Below are positions 45,260 to 56,205 of a DNA stretch of 64,000 bases, piece after piece (position 1 is the stretch's first letter; each line of letters begins with the position of its first letter). Below the pieces are notes generated by a model. That model saw only the letters and a list, made by a program, of their open reading frames with translations, was not told where the DNA came from and did not search any database. The stretch lies in NCBI GenBank assembly GCA_030323885.1, contig CM059186.1:167893417-167957416 (forward strand), read 5' to 3'. Source of the stretch: Branchipolynoe longqiensis (lineage: Eukaryota; Annelida; Polychaeta; Phyllodocida; Polynoidae). The translations under genes and the position numbers were made by a program.

Positions 45260-46080
45260 AAGAATGTGCGTAAGTGAACAGGAACAACAGTAGAGTGAGA
45301 GGTAGCGAGTAGAGAAGGGGGAATAAGTTGAGTTTAGACTATTATATATGTGAATGAATGTAACAAAACATGGCCGGAAGACCAGTGCATCGGCGCTGAG
45401 AAAATACCTTTATTCGCTGAATAAAATGATAATTTATCAAAGAATAACATAATAATAGAGCAAGTAGGTAAAGCAGCAGGAGCAACAGTAGAGCGAGAAG
45501 GGGCAAGTAGCGAAGATGGAGCAAGTAGAATAAGTGAGATGAATCAATACAGCAAGTACGTAGAGCAGCATGAACAACATTAATGCCAGGGGGTCTAGGT
45601 GGACAAAGTGAGGGAAGTAGATTAAGTCAACTAGAGTAAGGACGTCAATTAGAGTAAGTTGAAAACGATGGGCAAGTAGAGTAGGGACATCAAGTAGAAC
45701 TTGTAGAAGAATTAGAATAAGTAGTTCAAGTAGAGCGGGTAGTGGAAGTGGGACAAGAAGAGAGGGAATAAGTTGAGCACATATAACACACAATCCAAGT
45801 AGGACGTGTACGGAACACATCGAATATGTAGTGCACATAGTCCAAGTGCAAGTACACATGGAACAAATAGAGGATGTAATCCAAATAAAATAATCCAAAT
45901 GAAATAAGTACAGACAGAGCAACATAGGGCACCCATAGTGGAATTAAGATAGAACCCATAGTGGAATTAACAGAGAACGCAATGTGAAATTAAGAAAGTA
46001 AAACCTAGAGAGAATGATGTATAACAAATACACCAATAATACAAATAAGGATGAGGCCTGCAAGTAGAAAAAGATCAGCA
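45260..46080 (+). repeat. Degenerate purine-rich array (AAGTAGAG-like)
   Basis: Loose repetition of AAGTAGAG, AGTAGAGTAAG and GAGCAAGTAG over 800 bp, with much divergence. Minus-strand open frames are Leu/Tyr/Cys-rich artefacts. Confidence 0.65.
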
Positions 46081-46477
46081 AGTAGAAAGTGTTGAGTAAG
46101 TTGAGCAATCCCAGAAAGGCATCACATCACACCACATTGCCACCTTTCCCAAAATTATCCAATAAAGAAATGCCTGAGATGAGACAACGATTCAATGGCA
46201 TGATGGTATCAATTATGTTGAATAACTGGGCGACTGCATTAATATATAATTATACCTGTAGTTACAACTACATTTCTTCTTCGCCCTGCATCATTACTTT
46301 ATTGTTTGTTGTGAGGCTTAGGCTCAAAGAAATTATGTGAAAGCAGATTCTTGGATGTGCCATCAAGGAGACCAAAGTATCTGCCCTTAAAGCATTAATT
46401 AGTAATTACGATTTTACACCATAGCAACAACTGAACTCAGAGCAGAATAGCTACTGACGTTTATGGAACAGGGTGCA

Positions 46478-46600
46478 TTCATTGCAAATTCATAGTGACA
46501 GAGTGATTCACCCTCGGATACAGTGCTGCTTGCAGTATGATCCGATATCACACTGATTCACATTATCCTAACACAAGGCCAAGTAGTCATTGAACTATCC
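46478..46600 (-). mobile_element. SINE family A, very degenerate
   Basis: GATCCGATATCACACTGATTCACATTATCCTAACAC and AGTCATTGAACTATCC align to the body; both ends are gone. Confidence 0.5.
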
Positions 46601-46617
46601 TACTGAGATAAACCGGG

Positions 46618-47032
46618 ATGTCTGCAAAGGCTCCCTGATGTTACCACACTACTCACGCCTACCTGTATATATCCGTATCCTTGCCTGAGAGGTCAGTGCG
46701 GACTACTACAATCATAACCATGCAATTAAAAGTCTTTAAAATGGTAATTTAGTGCTTACACTTACAGACATACAGGCAACACAATTACACACACATACAC
46801 AGGGTATGTTCAACAACCATACAACATATACCTTGCATAGGATGCTGGTCACGGCCCCAGTGTCGGGAGGCAGGGTGATGCAAATGGGAAATGTTGTACC
46901 TAGAGCTCGAATTAAATCCTTATAGTTTGCATTCTGGGCCAGTGTGCTAACCATTACACCACCCAGGCTCCCTAATATCATCAGCTTTCCCCGCCTACCT
47001 GTCTATGCTGCCAGTGCAGATTACTACAATAG
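46618..47032 (-). mobile_element. Two SINE family C copies in tandem
   Basis: A partial copy (46618-46713, CTTGCCTGAGAGGTCAGTGC) is followed by a fuller one (46845-47032) with TGATGCAAATGGGAAATG, a decayed B-box and the A-box complement GCTAACCATTACACCACCC. Confidence 0.65.
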
Positions 47033-47038
47033 CATTCG

Positions 47039-47326
47039 TGGTGTTCTTTGTGGCAGAGTGGTTAGAGTGTCTGACTTTTTCTAGGTCGGACTCCTAATCT
47101 GAAGGTAGAGGGTTCAATTCCCAGTCCCCCAACCTCTGCCGATTTTGAATTCCGCTGATGTGTATAACTTACAGCATTATCAAAGGCCGGTTGCTCTCAT
47201 ACCATGTCTATGTGGTATGAGAGGTTACAAATCCTGTGGGTCAGTAAAAGTGTAGGCTCAGCCTTTCTATCGACAAACTGTCTAATGGTGAAAGCAAGTC
47301 TATTCAGACTTATCCATGATAGGCAG
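47039..47326 (+). mobile_element. SINE family B, full length
   Basis: The A-box GTGGCAGAGTGGTTAGAGTG is followed by the GTCTGAC/GTCGGAC hairpin insertion and the 7-nt loop CTCCTAA closed by CAGA/TCTG-type pairing (one pair changed in this copy). The B-box is GGTTCAATTCC. The body matches 39885-40172 to the final TCCATGATAGGCAG. Confidence 0.8.
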
Positions 47327-47329
47327 TGG

Positions 47330-48640
47330 TCGTGGACTACCTAGTAGTAGATACACAGGCACCAGCTGGTGAAGATCCACACATGCTGTCATTAAACCCG
47401 ACACGTAATCTCACACATGAGAAATGAGATCGGGGCAGAGCTATTGACACTGAGTCTGTAGGCGGCATCACGTGACCCAGCTAAGTAGGGCACCCTCCCC
47501 AAATAAGGAGTGTCGGCTCAGCCGGGTAATTGGCAGCTGGCCAATTTGTCCCGCGGCTGAGAGACAAGTATTTAAAGGAAAGCTTCTGTCTTTTATGTCC
47601 TGTGTACCCAACTTCTTACCAGCTTGTAATGTCATTAGAACCACGAGTTTTTTTTTATCAAAGTAACTGTTGAGACGATTTAAACGCATCAAATCAATAG
47701 CCTACCGTTCTGTTCCCTAAAAACTTAGATGTTGCTAGGAGGTAAAACAACAAACAAACAAAGCAAACTCTAAGAACCTCACGCTTTCAGAATTATCTCT
47801 CCAAATGAGGTAGCGGAAAGTCAAACAGATGAATAGCCGATTTTGTTCATGTCATCAGGCATGCGCAGAAGTGAAGAGACCAACCCAGCCTGCTTCGCTA
47901 TGTACAGTGTAAGTGAGTATTGTCAGTTGTACATGGTTAGTTCTCTGGCTCCTCACCAACCGCAATTGGCGCTTTCTGCAATGACTCCTAGTTCCCTGGT
48001 AGATCTCCCAGGAGGGGCCAGCCCCACCCCAACTCTCACTCATGGCCGCCGCCTCATCCGCAGGATTACCACCTTATCTTCTCACAACTGTCCGGTCATA
48101 AGAAAATTACTAATCTGCTCGCTACATTTGCTGTCATGGAGTGAATAAAAACAGACAGTTAAATTACCACTTGCTGCTACCGGCAATGCTACTTGTGTAT
48201 ATTATTTGGAACAGCTCGGGTTGTTTTTTATTCTGTCATGATTACATACCGAGACAGACATGGCGCGAATTCAGAACGAGGCGATGACACGAACGCTGTG
48301 TAAGTGTTAGATGTCGTCTGCTAGACTCTGTTTGCCCTCGGAACGAGCAGACACCACACCCGGCGACAGGTGGAGAAGAAAAATGGCTGAATGACTTCTT
48401 GTTAGATCAATATACGATTGGAGCCATCAAAAAGACTTGATATACTAACCATTAGTCATATTTACATAGTCATTCTACACGTATTGTCACCCTGCTTGCA
48501 GCACTATAACTACACTCTACTGACACCACCAACTGCGTTAACCCTCTCCCTGCTGCGTTTCTCTGGTTCCCATAACCTGTTCTTGTACTTTGCCTTAGAA
48601 TGGAGAATTTTACCCATGGTTTAGACTTGCGATGAACGAA
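47330..48640. other. Mostly unique DNA; one SINE A tail
   Basis: The only recognised item is a family A tail at 47726-47762 (+) (TTAGATGTTGCTAGGAGGTAAAAC). Open frames at 47472-47666 and 47843-48148 lack domains. Confidence 0.5.
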
Positions 48641-48649
48641 CGCTGTGAC

Positions 48650-48894
48650 CGAATCGATAAAGTGCAAGCTTCCCGTGCGGACCTTCGGGAGTTTGATTCC
48701 CGGTCGAGTCAAACCAGTGACTTATAAAATTGATACCGGTCGCTACCTAGCCTGGCTCTCGACCGCACTAGCATAGGGCAAGGATAAGGTGACTGAGTTT
48801 GAAATCAGATCATCGTGCACATGGTTTGGTCTCCAAGTGGGGAAGCACTACAAAGTTACTATGAGTGTGCACTCTCACATGTCAGTACCCATAC
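48650..48894 (+). mobile_element. SINE family A, diverged, tail lost next to MITE
   Basis: It has a head with GACCGAATCGATAAAGTGC, B-box AGTTTGATTCC and a body to GTCAGTACCCATAC. The SINE stops where the Harbinger-like MITE begins, and the missing tail does not resume on the far side. Confidence 0.65.
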
Positions 48895-48897
48895 TAA

Positions 48898-49750
48898 AGG
48901 CCCTGTCACACTACGACGCTTCCGCCGGCGCGCCGGCAACGCACAAAATGTTTGCAACCCGTCGAGAAACGTCAAACTTTTCAGCGCTTTGGGAGAAAGT
49001 TTGACGCGGCGCAGCGTGTTAGTGGCGGGTTGGAGGCGCATTATTGGCGCGTTATTGGCGCGTTAGTAGCGTGTTATTAGGATGTATGTAGCGTGTCGGT
49101 AGCGTGTTATTGGCGTGTTGTCGGCGCGCTGTCGGCGCGTTGTCGGCGCGTTTACGGCGTGGAGGCAGCGCATTGGTATCGTGTTAGTATTGCGTGAACC
49201 CGTACATACCCGCCAGCAACACGTTAGGACGCGCCCGCAGCGCGTCCACAGCGCGCGGCCAACGCATCCAGGCGCGCCGGCAACACGTCCAACGCGCCGA
49301 GAAACGCTGGAGCAACGCCAATGGCATGCCCACAACATGTCGATGGGACTTTCCCGACGCGCCGACGGAACGCTCCCATTTTGGGGGGAAAAAAGCCAAC
49401 GTTAACCAACGTTGATCAACGTCCTGCCAGCGTACAGCCGGCGCGCCGCCAACGCGTGGTGACGTGTTGCTAACGCGTCCGTAACGCGCCCTCCAACCCG
49501 TTGGCGCGCGTCGCCGCGCGTCCAAAGTTTTGTGCATGCACAAAACCTCGACGCGCCCCGACGCGCCCCGACGCGCGCCGATGTGTCCATTCACACGTTG
49601 CTATGTACCGACGCGCCGGTAACGCGCCGGTAACGCGCCGGCAACGCGCCGGCAACGTACCGGACGTGTACCGAAGTGTTGAACAAAAACCCAACCCGTC
49701 GGCACGCGTCGAAGCACGTTGGTGAGAAACGTCGTAGTGTGACAGGGCCT
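48898..49750. mobile_element. CpG-rich Harbinger-like MITE with TAA target site
   Basis: The terminal inverted repeats AGGCCCTGTCACACTACGAC are exact for over 20 bp at both ends. The flanking TAA (48895-48897, 49751-49753) matches the TWA target preference of PIF/Harbinger. The interior is saturated with ACGCG/CGCGT/CGCCGGC words. The left half is T/G-flavoured and the right half is its A/C complement, so the element can fold into a long imperfect hairpin. A 20-bp perfect palindrome is centred at 49536. It has no transposase. Confidence 0.93.
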
Positions 49751-49843
49751 TAAGCTAGACTTGTTATGTGCGATGTGTTCCACTAGGTGTTCTCATACAG
49801 AGTGATTTAATGTTTATTGTTCTTTAATGTTATAAGTTAACTT

Positions 49844-50191
49844 CATTTGTTTGTTGTTTGTTGTTGTTGTTCTACATCCTAGCAACATCTAAGGTCATAT
49901 CAGGATGGGTACTGACTTGTGACAGTGCACACTCATGGTGACTTTATAGTGCTGTCCCACTGGGAAACCAGGCTGCCGGGACCATGACCCGGTATCCCTC
50001 AGTCACATTATCCTGACACTGAGCACACCAGTCCTTGCCCTGTCATAATAATGCTGAGCGCCTGGCTAGGAAGTGACAATTATCAATTTTTAAGTCATTG
50101 GTTTGACTCGACCTGGGTTCGAACCCACGACCACACGATCTATCAACATGGAAGACGGACGCTCTAACTCATTCGGCCATCCCGTCTGATC
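49844..50191 (-). mobile_element. SINE family A, full length with 11-bp target duplication
   Basis: The target duplication TAAGTTAACTT lies at 49833-49843 and 50192-50202. Tail (GTTGTTGTTGTTCTACATCC), body and head (GGTTCGAACCC B-box, CGGCCATCCCGTCTGA) are all present. It sits 170 bp upstream of the LINE fragment. Confidence 0.92.
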
Positions 50192-50364
50192 TAAGTTAAC
50201 TTGCTATCTGGCTTCTAGGTAAATACTATGTAGACTTCCAATGTAAGACAGATGGAAAACCAAAGCGCGATCAGTGGGGACAGAAGCTTTCAGATGCATT
50301 TACTACAAAGCATACCAGCTAGGTGTAAGTACGTTACACTATATAGGAGTATGTTAAGGTATGG

Positions 50365-51283
50365 CATCTATATACAGTCCAGACAGAGCGCTGACCTATT
50401 CAATGTCGCACACTTCAGAGCGAAGACCAAGACTACTCAGATACTGGTGAGAGAGCTACTATTCGCAGATGACAGTGCACTGGTTGCCCACTCTGCTGAA
50501 GAGACCCAGAAAATAGTGGACGCTTTCTCCGATGCATCAAAGAAGTTTGGCCTGAAAATTAACATCAAGAAGACGGAGGTGCTGTACCAACCCAACTCTA
50601 CAAGAACCCGAGAGGAGGAGATCATGGTTGACGGAAACAAGCTAAACTCTGTTCCGGAATTCACTTATCTCGGATGCACAATATCAAGTGATGGACGCAT
50701 TGATGCTGAGATACAGAGGAGGATGGCCAAGGCTAGCGCATCTTTCGGCCGACTACGCCAGAGACTCTGGAACAACCACCATGTGTCCATTCGGGTCAAA
50801 GGTAAGATCTACCGCGCAATCGTGCTATCCACCCTACTATACGGAGCCGAGGCCTGGACAGTGTACAGACAGCAGGTGAAAAAGCTGCATGCCTTCATGA
50901 TGCGACATCTGCGTTCAATCATGAGGCTAACCTGGAAGGACAAAGTGACGAATAAGGAAATACTCGAACGGATGGGGCTGCCCTCTATGGAAGATCTTCT
51001 GATCAAAAAGAATCTCCGATGGACTGGACACCTCATGAGGATGTCATCAGACAGGCTACCAAAGCAGATCCTCTATTCTCAACTGTCTTTTGGCTACAGA
51101 AAGAGAGGGCGCCCCCGTCTCCGGTTCAAAGATACCATCAAGAGAAACCTGAAGCTGAGAGACATTAAGACTGACTCATGGACACAACTCTCACAGCAGA
51201 GAGCTAAATGGAGAGCGGCAGTCAAGTAATGAAAGCAGTCTTTGTCGCATCGCGACCGACAGCATGATGATGATGATGATAAG
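50365..51283 (+). pseudogene. RTE-type LINE, 5'-truncated ORF2 3' portion
   Basis: The open frame (recognisable from ~50365 to the stop at 51227-51229) begins inside the reverse transcriptase just before the catalytic box RELLFADDSALVAH (FADD at 50462-50473). It continues through NIKKTEVLYQP, FTYLGCTISSDGRID, LYGAEAWTVY, MMRHLRSIMRLTWKDKV, NLRWTGHLMRM and RKRGRPRLRFKDTIKRNLK. This C-terminal architecture is typical of RTE/BovB-like ORF2. The ~50-nt 3' UTR ends in an ATGATGATGATGATG tail at ~51264-51281, another RTE trait. Endonuclease and RT fingers are missing, so it cannot be autonomous, but no stop or frameshift breaks the remaining ORF, suggesting a fairly recent insertion. Confidence 0.9.
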
Positions 51284-51445
51284 GTATGGCACGTTTTGGT
51301 ATGGATATATATCTTGTGGTATGGATAAATATGTTACGGTATGGATGCCGGTACGTTCAACTATGTTCAACTACATTCAACTACATTAGCCTCCACTACG
51401 TTCACCTATGTCCACTAACGGCTATGTGATGAGGGCTATGTGATG

Positions 51446-51554
51446 AGTATGCTAGAGTATTCTAGAGTATTCTAAAGTATGCTAGAGTATGCTAGAATAT
51501 GCTAGAGTATGCTAGAGTACACTATAGTATGCTAGAGTATGCTAGAGTATGTTA
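51446..51554. repeat. Decamer array (GTATGCTAGA)n, 11 units
   Basis: GAGTATGCTA units with TTCTA/ACTAT variants occur in constant 10-bp register. Nearby TTCAACTACG decamers at 51357-51400 and 51640-51700 form a looser flanking array. Confidence 0.9.
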
Positions 51555-51559
51555 GCATT

Positions 51560-52480
51560 ACAGATACAAGTTCAGCCTCTAACGTAGCACTCCTTTGTAC
51601 ATGTCCAAAAATCGGAGATCACGGCTCACCCACATTATTACCAAGTTCAACTATGATCAACTATGTGCAACTACTTTCAACTACGTTAGCCTCCACTACG
51701 TTCAATTACGGCCACTAACGTGTATGTAGCCGGGCCTTGAGTGTCCGTTGGTCACTCACTGAGGGCGGGTGTCACTTCTTACTCGCAGGATCGCTAAAAC
51801 ACATATGCTTACCCAATCCCCGACCCTCACTTACACCCCCGGCACACCCACACCCACACACATACCCACACCCACACACACCCTACTTTGGCTGAACCCC
51901 CCGATAAGATGGAGACATTACTAGCGCCATCATGCTGGCTATTTTCATAATATTCATATAAGTATGCAAGGCGTGAGCTGCACATGACATAGATTTTCGA
52001 TTAGATGCCTGCCCGATGCTTTTAGACGCTGCTTTTTTTGTGTTATTTCTGTATACCTATGAATATGTTACGGTAGTGGGGTGCGCCGAGACAAAACTGC
52101 ATAGTCACCCCTAGTCAGCGCCATCGCAAGCCGCCATGCTTTATTCATCAAGTGACATTATCAAACTGTGGGAAATTCACCCTATTATCGCCCAGGTGTG
52201 TTTTGTTATTTATGTATGTATTTTGTATATGGGACTCATTAGGTTGAGTTAATATAATATGTTGCAGATAAATATCGGAAAGGAATTGAAATGAGGTGAC
52301 ACTAAGGACTCACCGGTGGCTTAATTGTATGCTCGCCTGAATTTTACATAGCATTCCTTAAATGGTTCGCTCTAAATTACTCACATTCCACAAATACCAA
52401 GTCCTTTGTTTGGGGGGAGGGGCAATCTTTTATTTGTCTGAATACATGTTTTGTCAGCACCGAGCACTGGTCTTCCCACC
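51560..52480. other. No gene recognised
   Basis: A small CACCCACACC run at 51845-51885; otherwise unique DNA. Confidence 0.5.
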
Positions 52481-52489
52481 ATTGGAGCG

Positions 52490-53473
52490 ATCACATTTGA
52501 TTTGTTACACACATTCCTGCCTCACACACAGTGTCTCACTACCACCGTCTCCCTATGTACACACATTCCTATCCCATTGGTTGGTAGACTACCACTATAC
52601 CCCTATGTACACGCACATTCCTCTCCCACACACTGTATCTGACTACCACTGTATCCCTATGTACAGACACATTCCTATCCCGCACACTGTACCTGACTAC
52701 CACTATATCCATATGTGCACACATATTCCTGGCCCACACGCTGTATCTGACGACCACTATATCCCTATGCACACAAATTCCTGTCTCACACACTGTATCT
52801 GACTACCACTATATCCCTATGTACACACATTCATGTCCCACATACCTGTCTGACAACCACTATATCCATATGTACACACACACATTCCTGTCCCACATGC
52901 ATTGTCGGACTAGCAATATATCCCTATGTACACATATATTCCTATCCTACACACTGTATCTGACTACCACTATACCCATATGTAGACAGACATTCCTGTC
53001 CCACACACTGTATCTGTCTACCACTATATCCATAGGTACACACACATTCCTGTCCCACATACAGTGTCTGACAACCACTATATCCCTATGTACACATACA
53101 TTCCTGTCCCACATGCAGTGTTTGACTACCAATATAGCCCTATGTACACATACATTCTTATCCTACACACTGTATCTGACTACCACTATACCCATATGTA
53201 CACACATTCCTCTCTCACACACTGTATCTGACTACCACTATATCCCTATGTACGCACACATTCCTGTCCCACATACAGTGTCTGACAACCACTATATCCC
53301 TACACACATACACATTCATGTAACCCACTGACTACCACTGTATCCCTATGTACACACACATTCCTGTCTCACACACTGTGTCTGTCTACCACTATATCCC
53401 TATGTACACATATTTCTGTCCCAAACACTGTGTATGACTACCACTATATCCCTATGTACGCACACATTCCTAT
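52490..53473. repeat. Minisatellite, ~53-bp unit, ~18 copies
   Basis: Each unit reads CCTATGTACACACATTCCTGTCCCACACACTGTATCTGACTACCACTATAT with 50-56 bp spacing. A diverged continuation (CTGACTAATGGCTTATCTCTATG) at ~56538-56575 shows that the GC-rich repeats at 53474-56532 inserted into this array. Confidence 0.92.
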
Positions 53474-54070
53474 GATGCGCGAAAAGGAAGAAGGCAAGGC
53501 AGGGGTGGAAAGAAAGGCGTTTATTGACGCCTCAACAGAGTATACAGAGGAAGAGAAAGGCTCATGAGGAGCAATGCAATGAGAATAAAGTAAAAAAGGG
53601 GCTCATAAGGAGCAATGGAAGATAGGGCTCATGAGGAGCAACAGGGAAATGTACAAGATCATAGGAAAGTTCAGGCAGAGTCACATGTCTGTGGGTGGTC
53701 AGTGAGGGGGTGCCGAGGAGCCCTCCACCGCTGAAAGAGAAGAGATAAGAGAAAGAGTTGGGTGGGTGGGTGGAGAGAAAAAGGAGAGAGCTGGAAGGCG
53801 GCAGGAGGGGGAGTGCCTGAGGGAGGCCGACGGGCGGCCTTATAAGGGGAGGGGGACGGGCGACAGCAGGTGAGGTGTGAATGCTGCCGGCCCGGGGGAG
53901 GGCGAGAGGGGGTGAGCAGTGGGCGTCGGGTGAGGCGCGAATGCTATGCGACAGGGGGGTGGGGGAGGGCGCGGCGTCGTCGGGTGAGGTGTCAGCGCAG
54001 CGCGACAGCCCGGGCCGGGGGAGGGTCTCTCCCTTTCCTCGCATCAAACGTAATGCTTCGCATTACGACC
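53474..54070. mobile_element. GC-rich terminal-hairpin element, short copy
   Basis: It starts GATGCGCGAAAAGGAAGAAG and ends in the hairpin CGTAATGC-TTC-GCATTACG plus ACC. The first 256 bp match 54071-54326 with 4 differences, and the last ~289 bp match 56247-56532. It thus looks like an internally deleted version of its neighbour. The left start GATGCGCGAAAAGG and the complement of CCTTTCCTCGCATC near the right end form an imperfect 14-bp inverted repeat. A 16-bp hairpin GGCGTTTATTGACGCC lies near the left end. Confidence 0.75.
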
Positions 54071-54609
54071 GATGCGCGAAAAGGAAGAAGGCAAGGCAGG
54101 GGTGGAAAGAAAGGTGTTTATTGACGCCTCAACAGAGTATACAGAGGAAGAGAAACGCTCATGAGGAGCAATGCAATGAGAATAAAGTCAAAAAGGGGCT
54201 CATAAGGAGCAATGGAAGATAGGGCTCATGAGGAGCAACAGGGAAATGTACAAGATCATAGGAAAGTTCAGGCAGAGTCAGATGTCTGTGGGTGGTCAGT
54301 GAGGGGGTGCCGAGGAGCCCTCCACCAAAGCGGCGGAGAGGGCTCGAGGTGTGCCCGAGGGGGCGAGGTGGGGCGCGTAAGCGTGGGCCGCCTCGGGGGT
54401 CCAAGATGGGCGGCGTCTGAGGAGGGTTCCTCGTGAGGCTGGGCTGGGCTGTGGTCTGAGGGTTCCTCGTGAGGCCGGGCTGGGGTGTGGTCTGAGGTGT
54501 GAGGTCCGAGGTGATGATCCCCGGCTCTAGGTCGACAAGGGGCGGGCGGCCAAAGATAGAGGAGGCCCGCTCCTTGGAGAGATCCGGTGAGGAGGTCCGG
54601 CGGGGCTGG

Positions 54610-55310
54610 GGACCTAGGTGATGGCGGGCAGGCAGGCAGACCTAGGTGATGGCAGGCAGGCAGACCTAGGTGATGGCAGGCAGACCTAGGTGATGGCAGG
54701 CAGGCAGGCATACCAAGGTGATGGCAGGCAGGCAGAGCTAGGTGATGGCAGGCAGACAGACCTAGGTGATGGCAGGCAGGCAGGCAGGCAGACCTAAGCG
54801 ATGGCAGGCAGGCAGACCTAGGTAATGGCAGGCAGGCAGGCAGGCAGACCTAGGTGATGGCAGGCAGGTAGACCTAGGTGATGGCAGGCAGGTATACCTA
54901 GGTGATGGCAGGCAGGCAGACCTAGGTGATGGCAGGCAGGCAGACCTAGGGTGCCATGGCTGGGTGACGTGGGTGACGTGGGTGACGTGGGTGACGTGGG
55001 TGACGTGGGTGACGTGGGTGAAGTGGGTGACGTGGGTGACGTGGGTGACGTGGGTGACGTGGGTGACGTGGGTGACGTGGGTGACCAGCAAGCAGACCTA
55101 GGTGATGGCAGGCAGGCAGGCAGACCTAGGTGATGGCAGGCAGGCAGACCTATGTGATGGCAGGCAGGCAGACCTAGGTGATGGCAGGCAGACCTAGGTG
55201 ATGGCAGGCAGGCAGACCTAGGTGATGGCAGGCAGGCAGGCAGACCTAGGTGATGGCAGGCAGGCAGGCAGACCTAGGAGATGGCAGGCAGGCATGCATG
55301 CAGACCTGGT
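54610..55310. repeat. 24-bp minisatellite with (GGCA)n slippage
   Basis: Units GCAGGCAGGCAGACCTAGGTGATG vary in the number of GGCA steps. The array is split by the nonamer block at 54961-55084. Confidence 0.9.
54961..55084 (+). repeat. Nonamer array (GGTGACGTG)n, ~13 units
   Basis: Perfect 9-bp register with one AAGTG variant. Each unit contains TGACGTGG, the core recognised by ATF6/XBP1-type bZIP factors. The minus-strand reading is the peptide Val-Thr-His repeated. Confidence 0.93.
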
Positions 55311-55989
55311 TCCCGACGAGCACAGGCGGGGGAGGTAGGGGTGGAGCAGCAGATGAGGCGCAGCGAGCCTCCCCGGAGACCCCCCACCCCCACCCGCAGC
55401 AAGGCGTGGGCGGGGAGTGTCGGGGGCCTGCGTCCGCGCAGGAGGGCCCCGGCGTGGCCAGGGCGGTCGTCCGGGAGCCCCTGCCTTGTCCTGGCATGCT
55501 TGGGGCGGCCTGAGGAGTTGCAGCAGTCTGAGGTGGAGTCCGGCGAGGTGAGGTCCAAAGCAGGTAAAACGGGAAGAGGAGCAGTGAGAGGAGGGTTGTG
55601 AAGGCGGTGTCGTGAGGTCGGCGGCTGGGCTGTCTGGGGAGGGTCCCTCGTGAGGCTGGGCTGTGTCGTCTGAGGTGTGAGGTGCGAGGTGAGGGTTCCC
55701 TGTGTGGGCGGGAGTGTCCGGGGCCTACGTCGACAAGGGGCGGGCGGCCAAAGATAGAGGAGGCCCGCTCCTTGGAGGGATCCGGTGAGGAGGTCCGGCG
55801 AGGTTTGAGCAGGATCTCGGGGCAGGCCGTGATCTGTTGAGGTGCCTGGGGGGTGGCGGCCTCGGTGCCCGAGGGCTGGTCCCGAGCTCGGCGAGGCGCC
55901 TCCCGGCGTGCCCGAGGAGGGGCCCGGCGTGGCCGCGGCGGCCGTCCGAGCTCCCTTCCGCGGTGCTTGAGGTGGCGGGGGAGGGTCCG

Positions 55990-56205
55990 CCCCCCCGGCG
56001 AGGTGTGCCCGAGGTGCCGGGATGGGCGGTGTGCTCTGCGCCGCTCCCCCGGCGACGTGTGCCCGAGGTGCCGGGATGGGCGGTGTGCTCTGCGCCGCCC
56101 CCCCGGCGACACGTGCCCGAGGTGCCGGGATGGGCGGTATGCTCTGCGCCGCTCCCCCGGCGAGGTGTGCCCGAGGTGCTGGGATGGGCGGTCTGGGCAT
56201 CCTGG
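55990..56205. repeat. 54-bp tandem repeat, 4 copies
   Basis: GATGGGCGGT recurs at 56021, 56075, 56129 and 56183, an exact 54-bp spacing. Each unit includes GTGCCCGAGGTGCCGG and CTCTGCGCCGC. Confidence 0.92.

Noticed and set aside
54049..54067. Rho-independent terminator hairpin
   Set aside because: The hairpin lacks a T-run and the genome is eukaryotic; it is the terminal structure of the repeat element.
55274..56200. 308-codon Pro/Ala/Arg-rich minus ORF
   Set aside because: It follows the 54-bp tandem repeat and has open counterparts in other frames; no motif is recognised.
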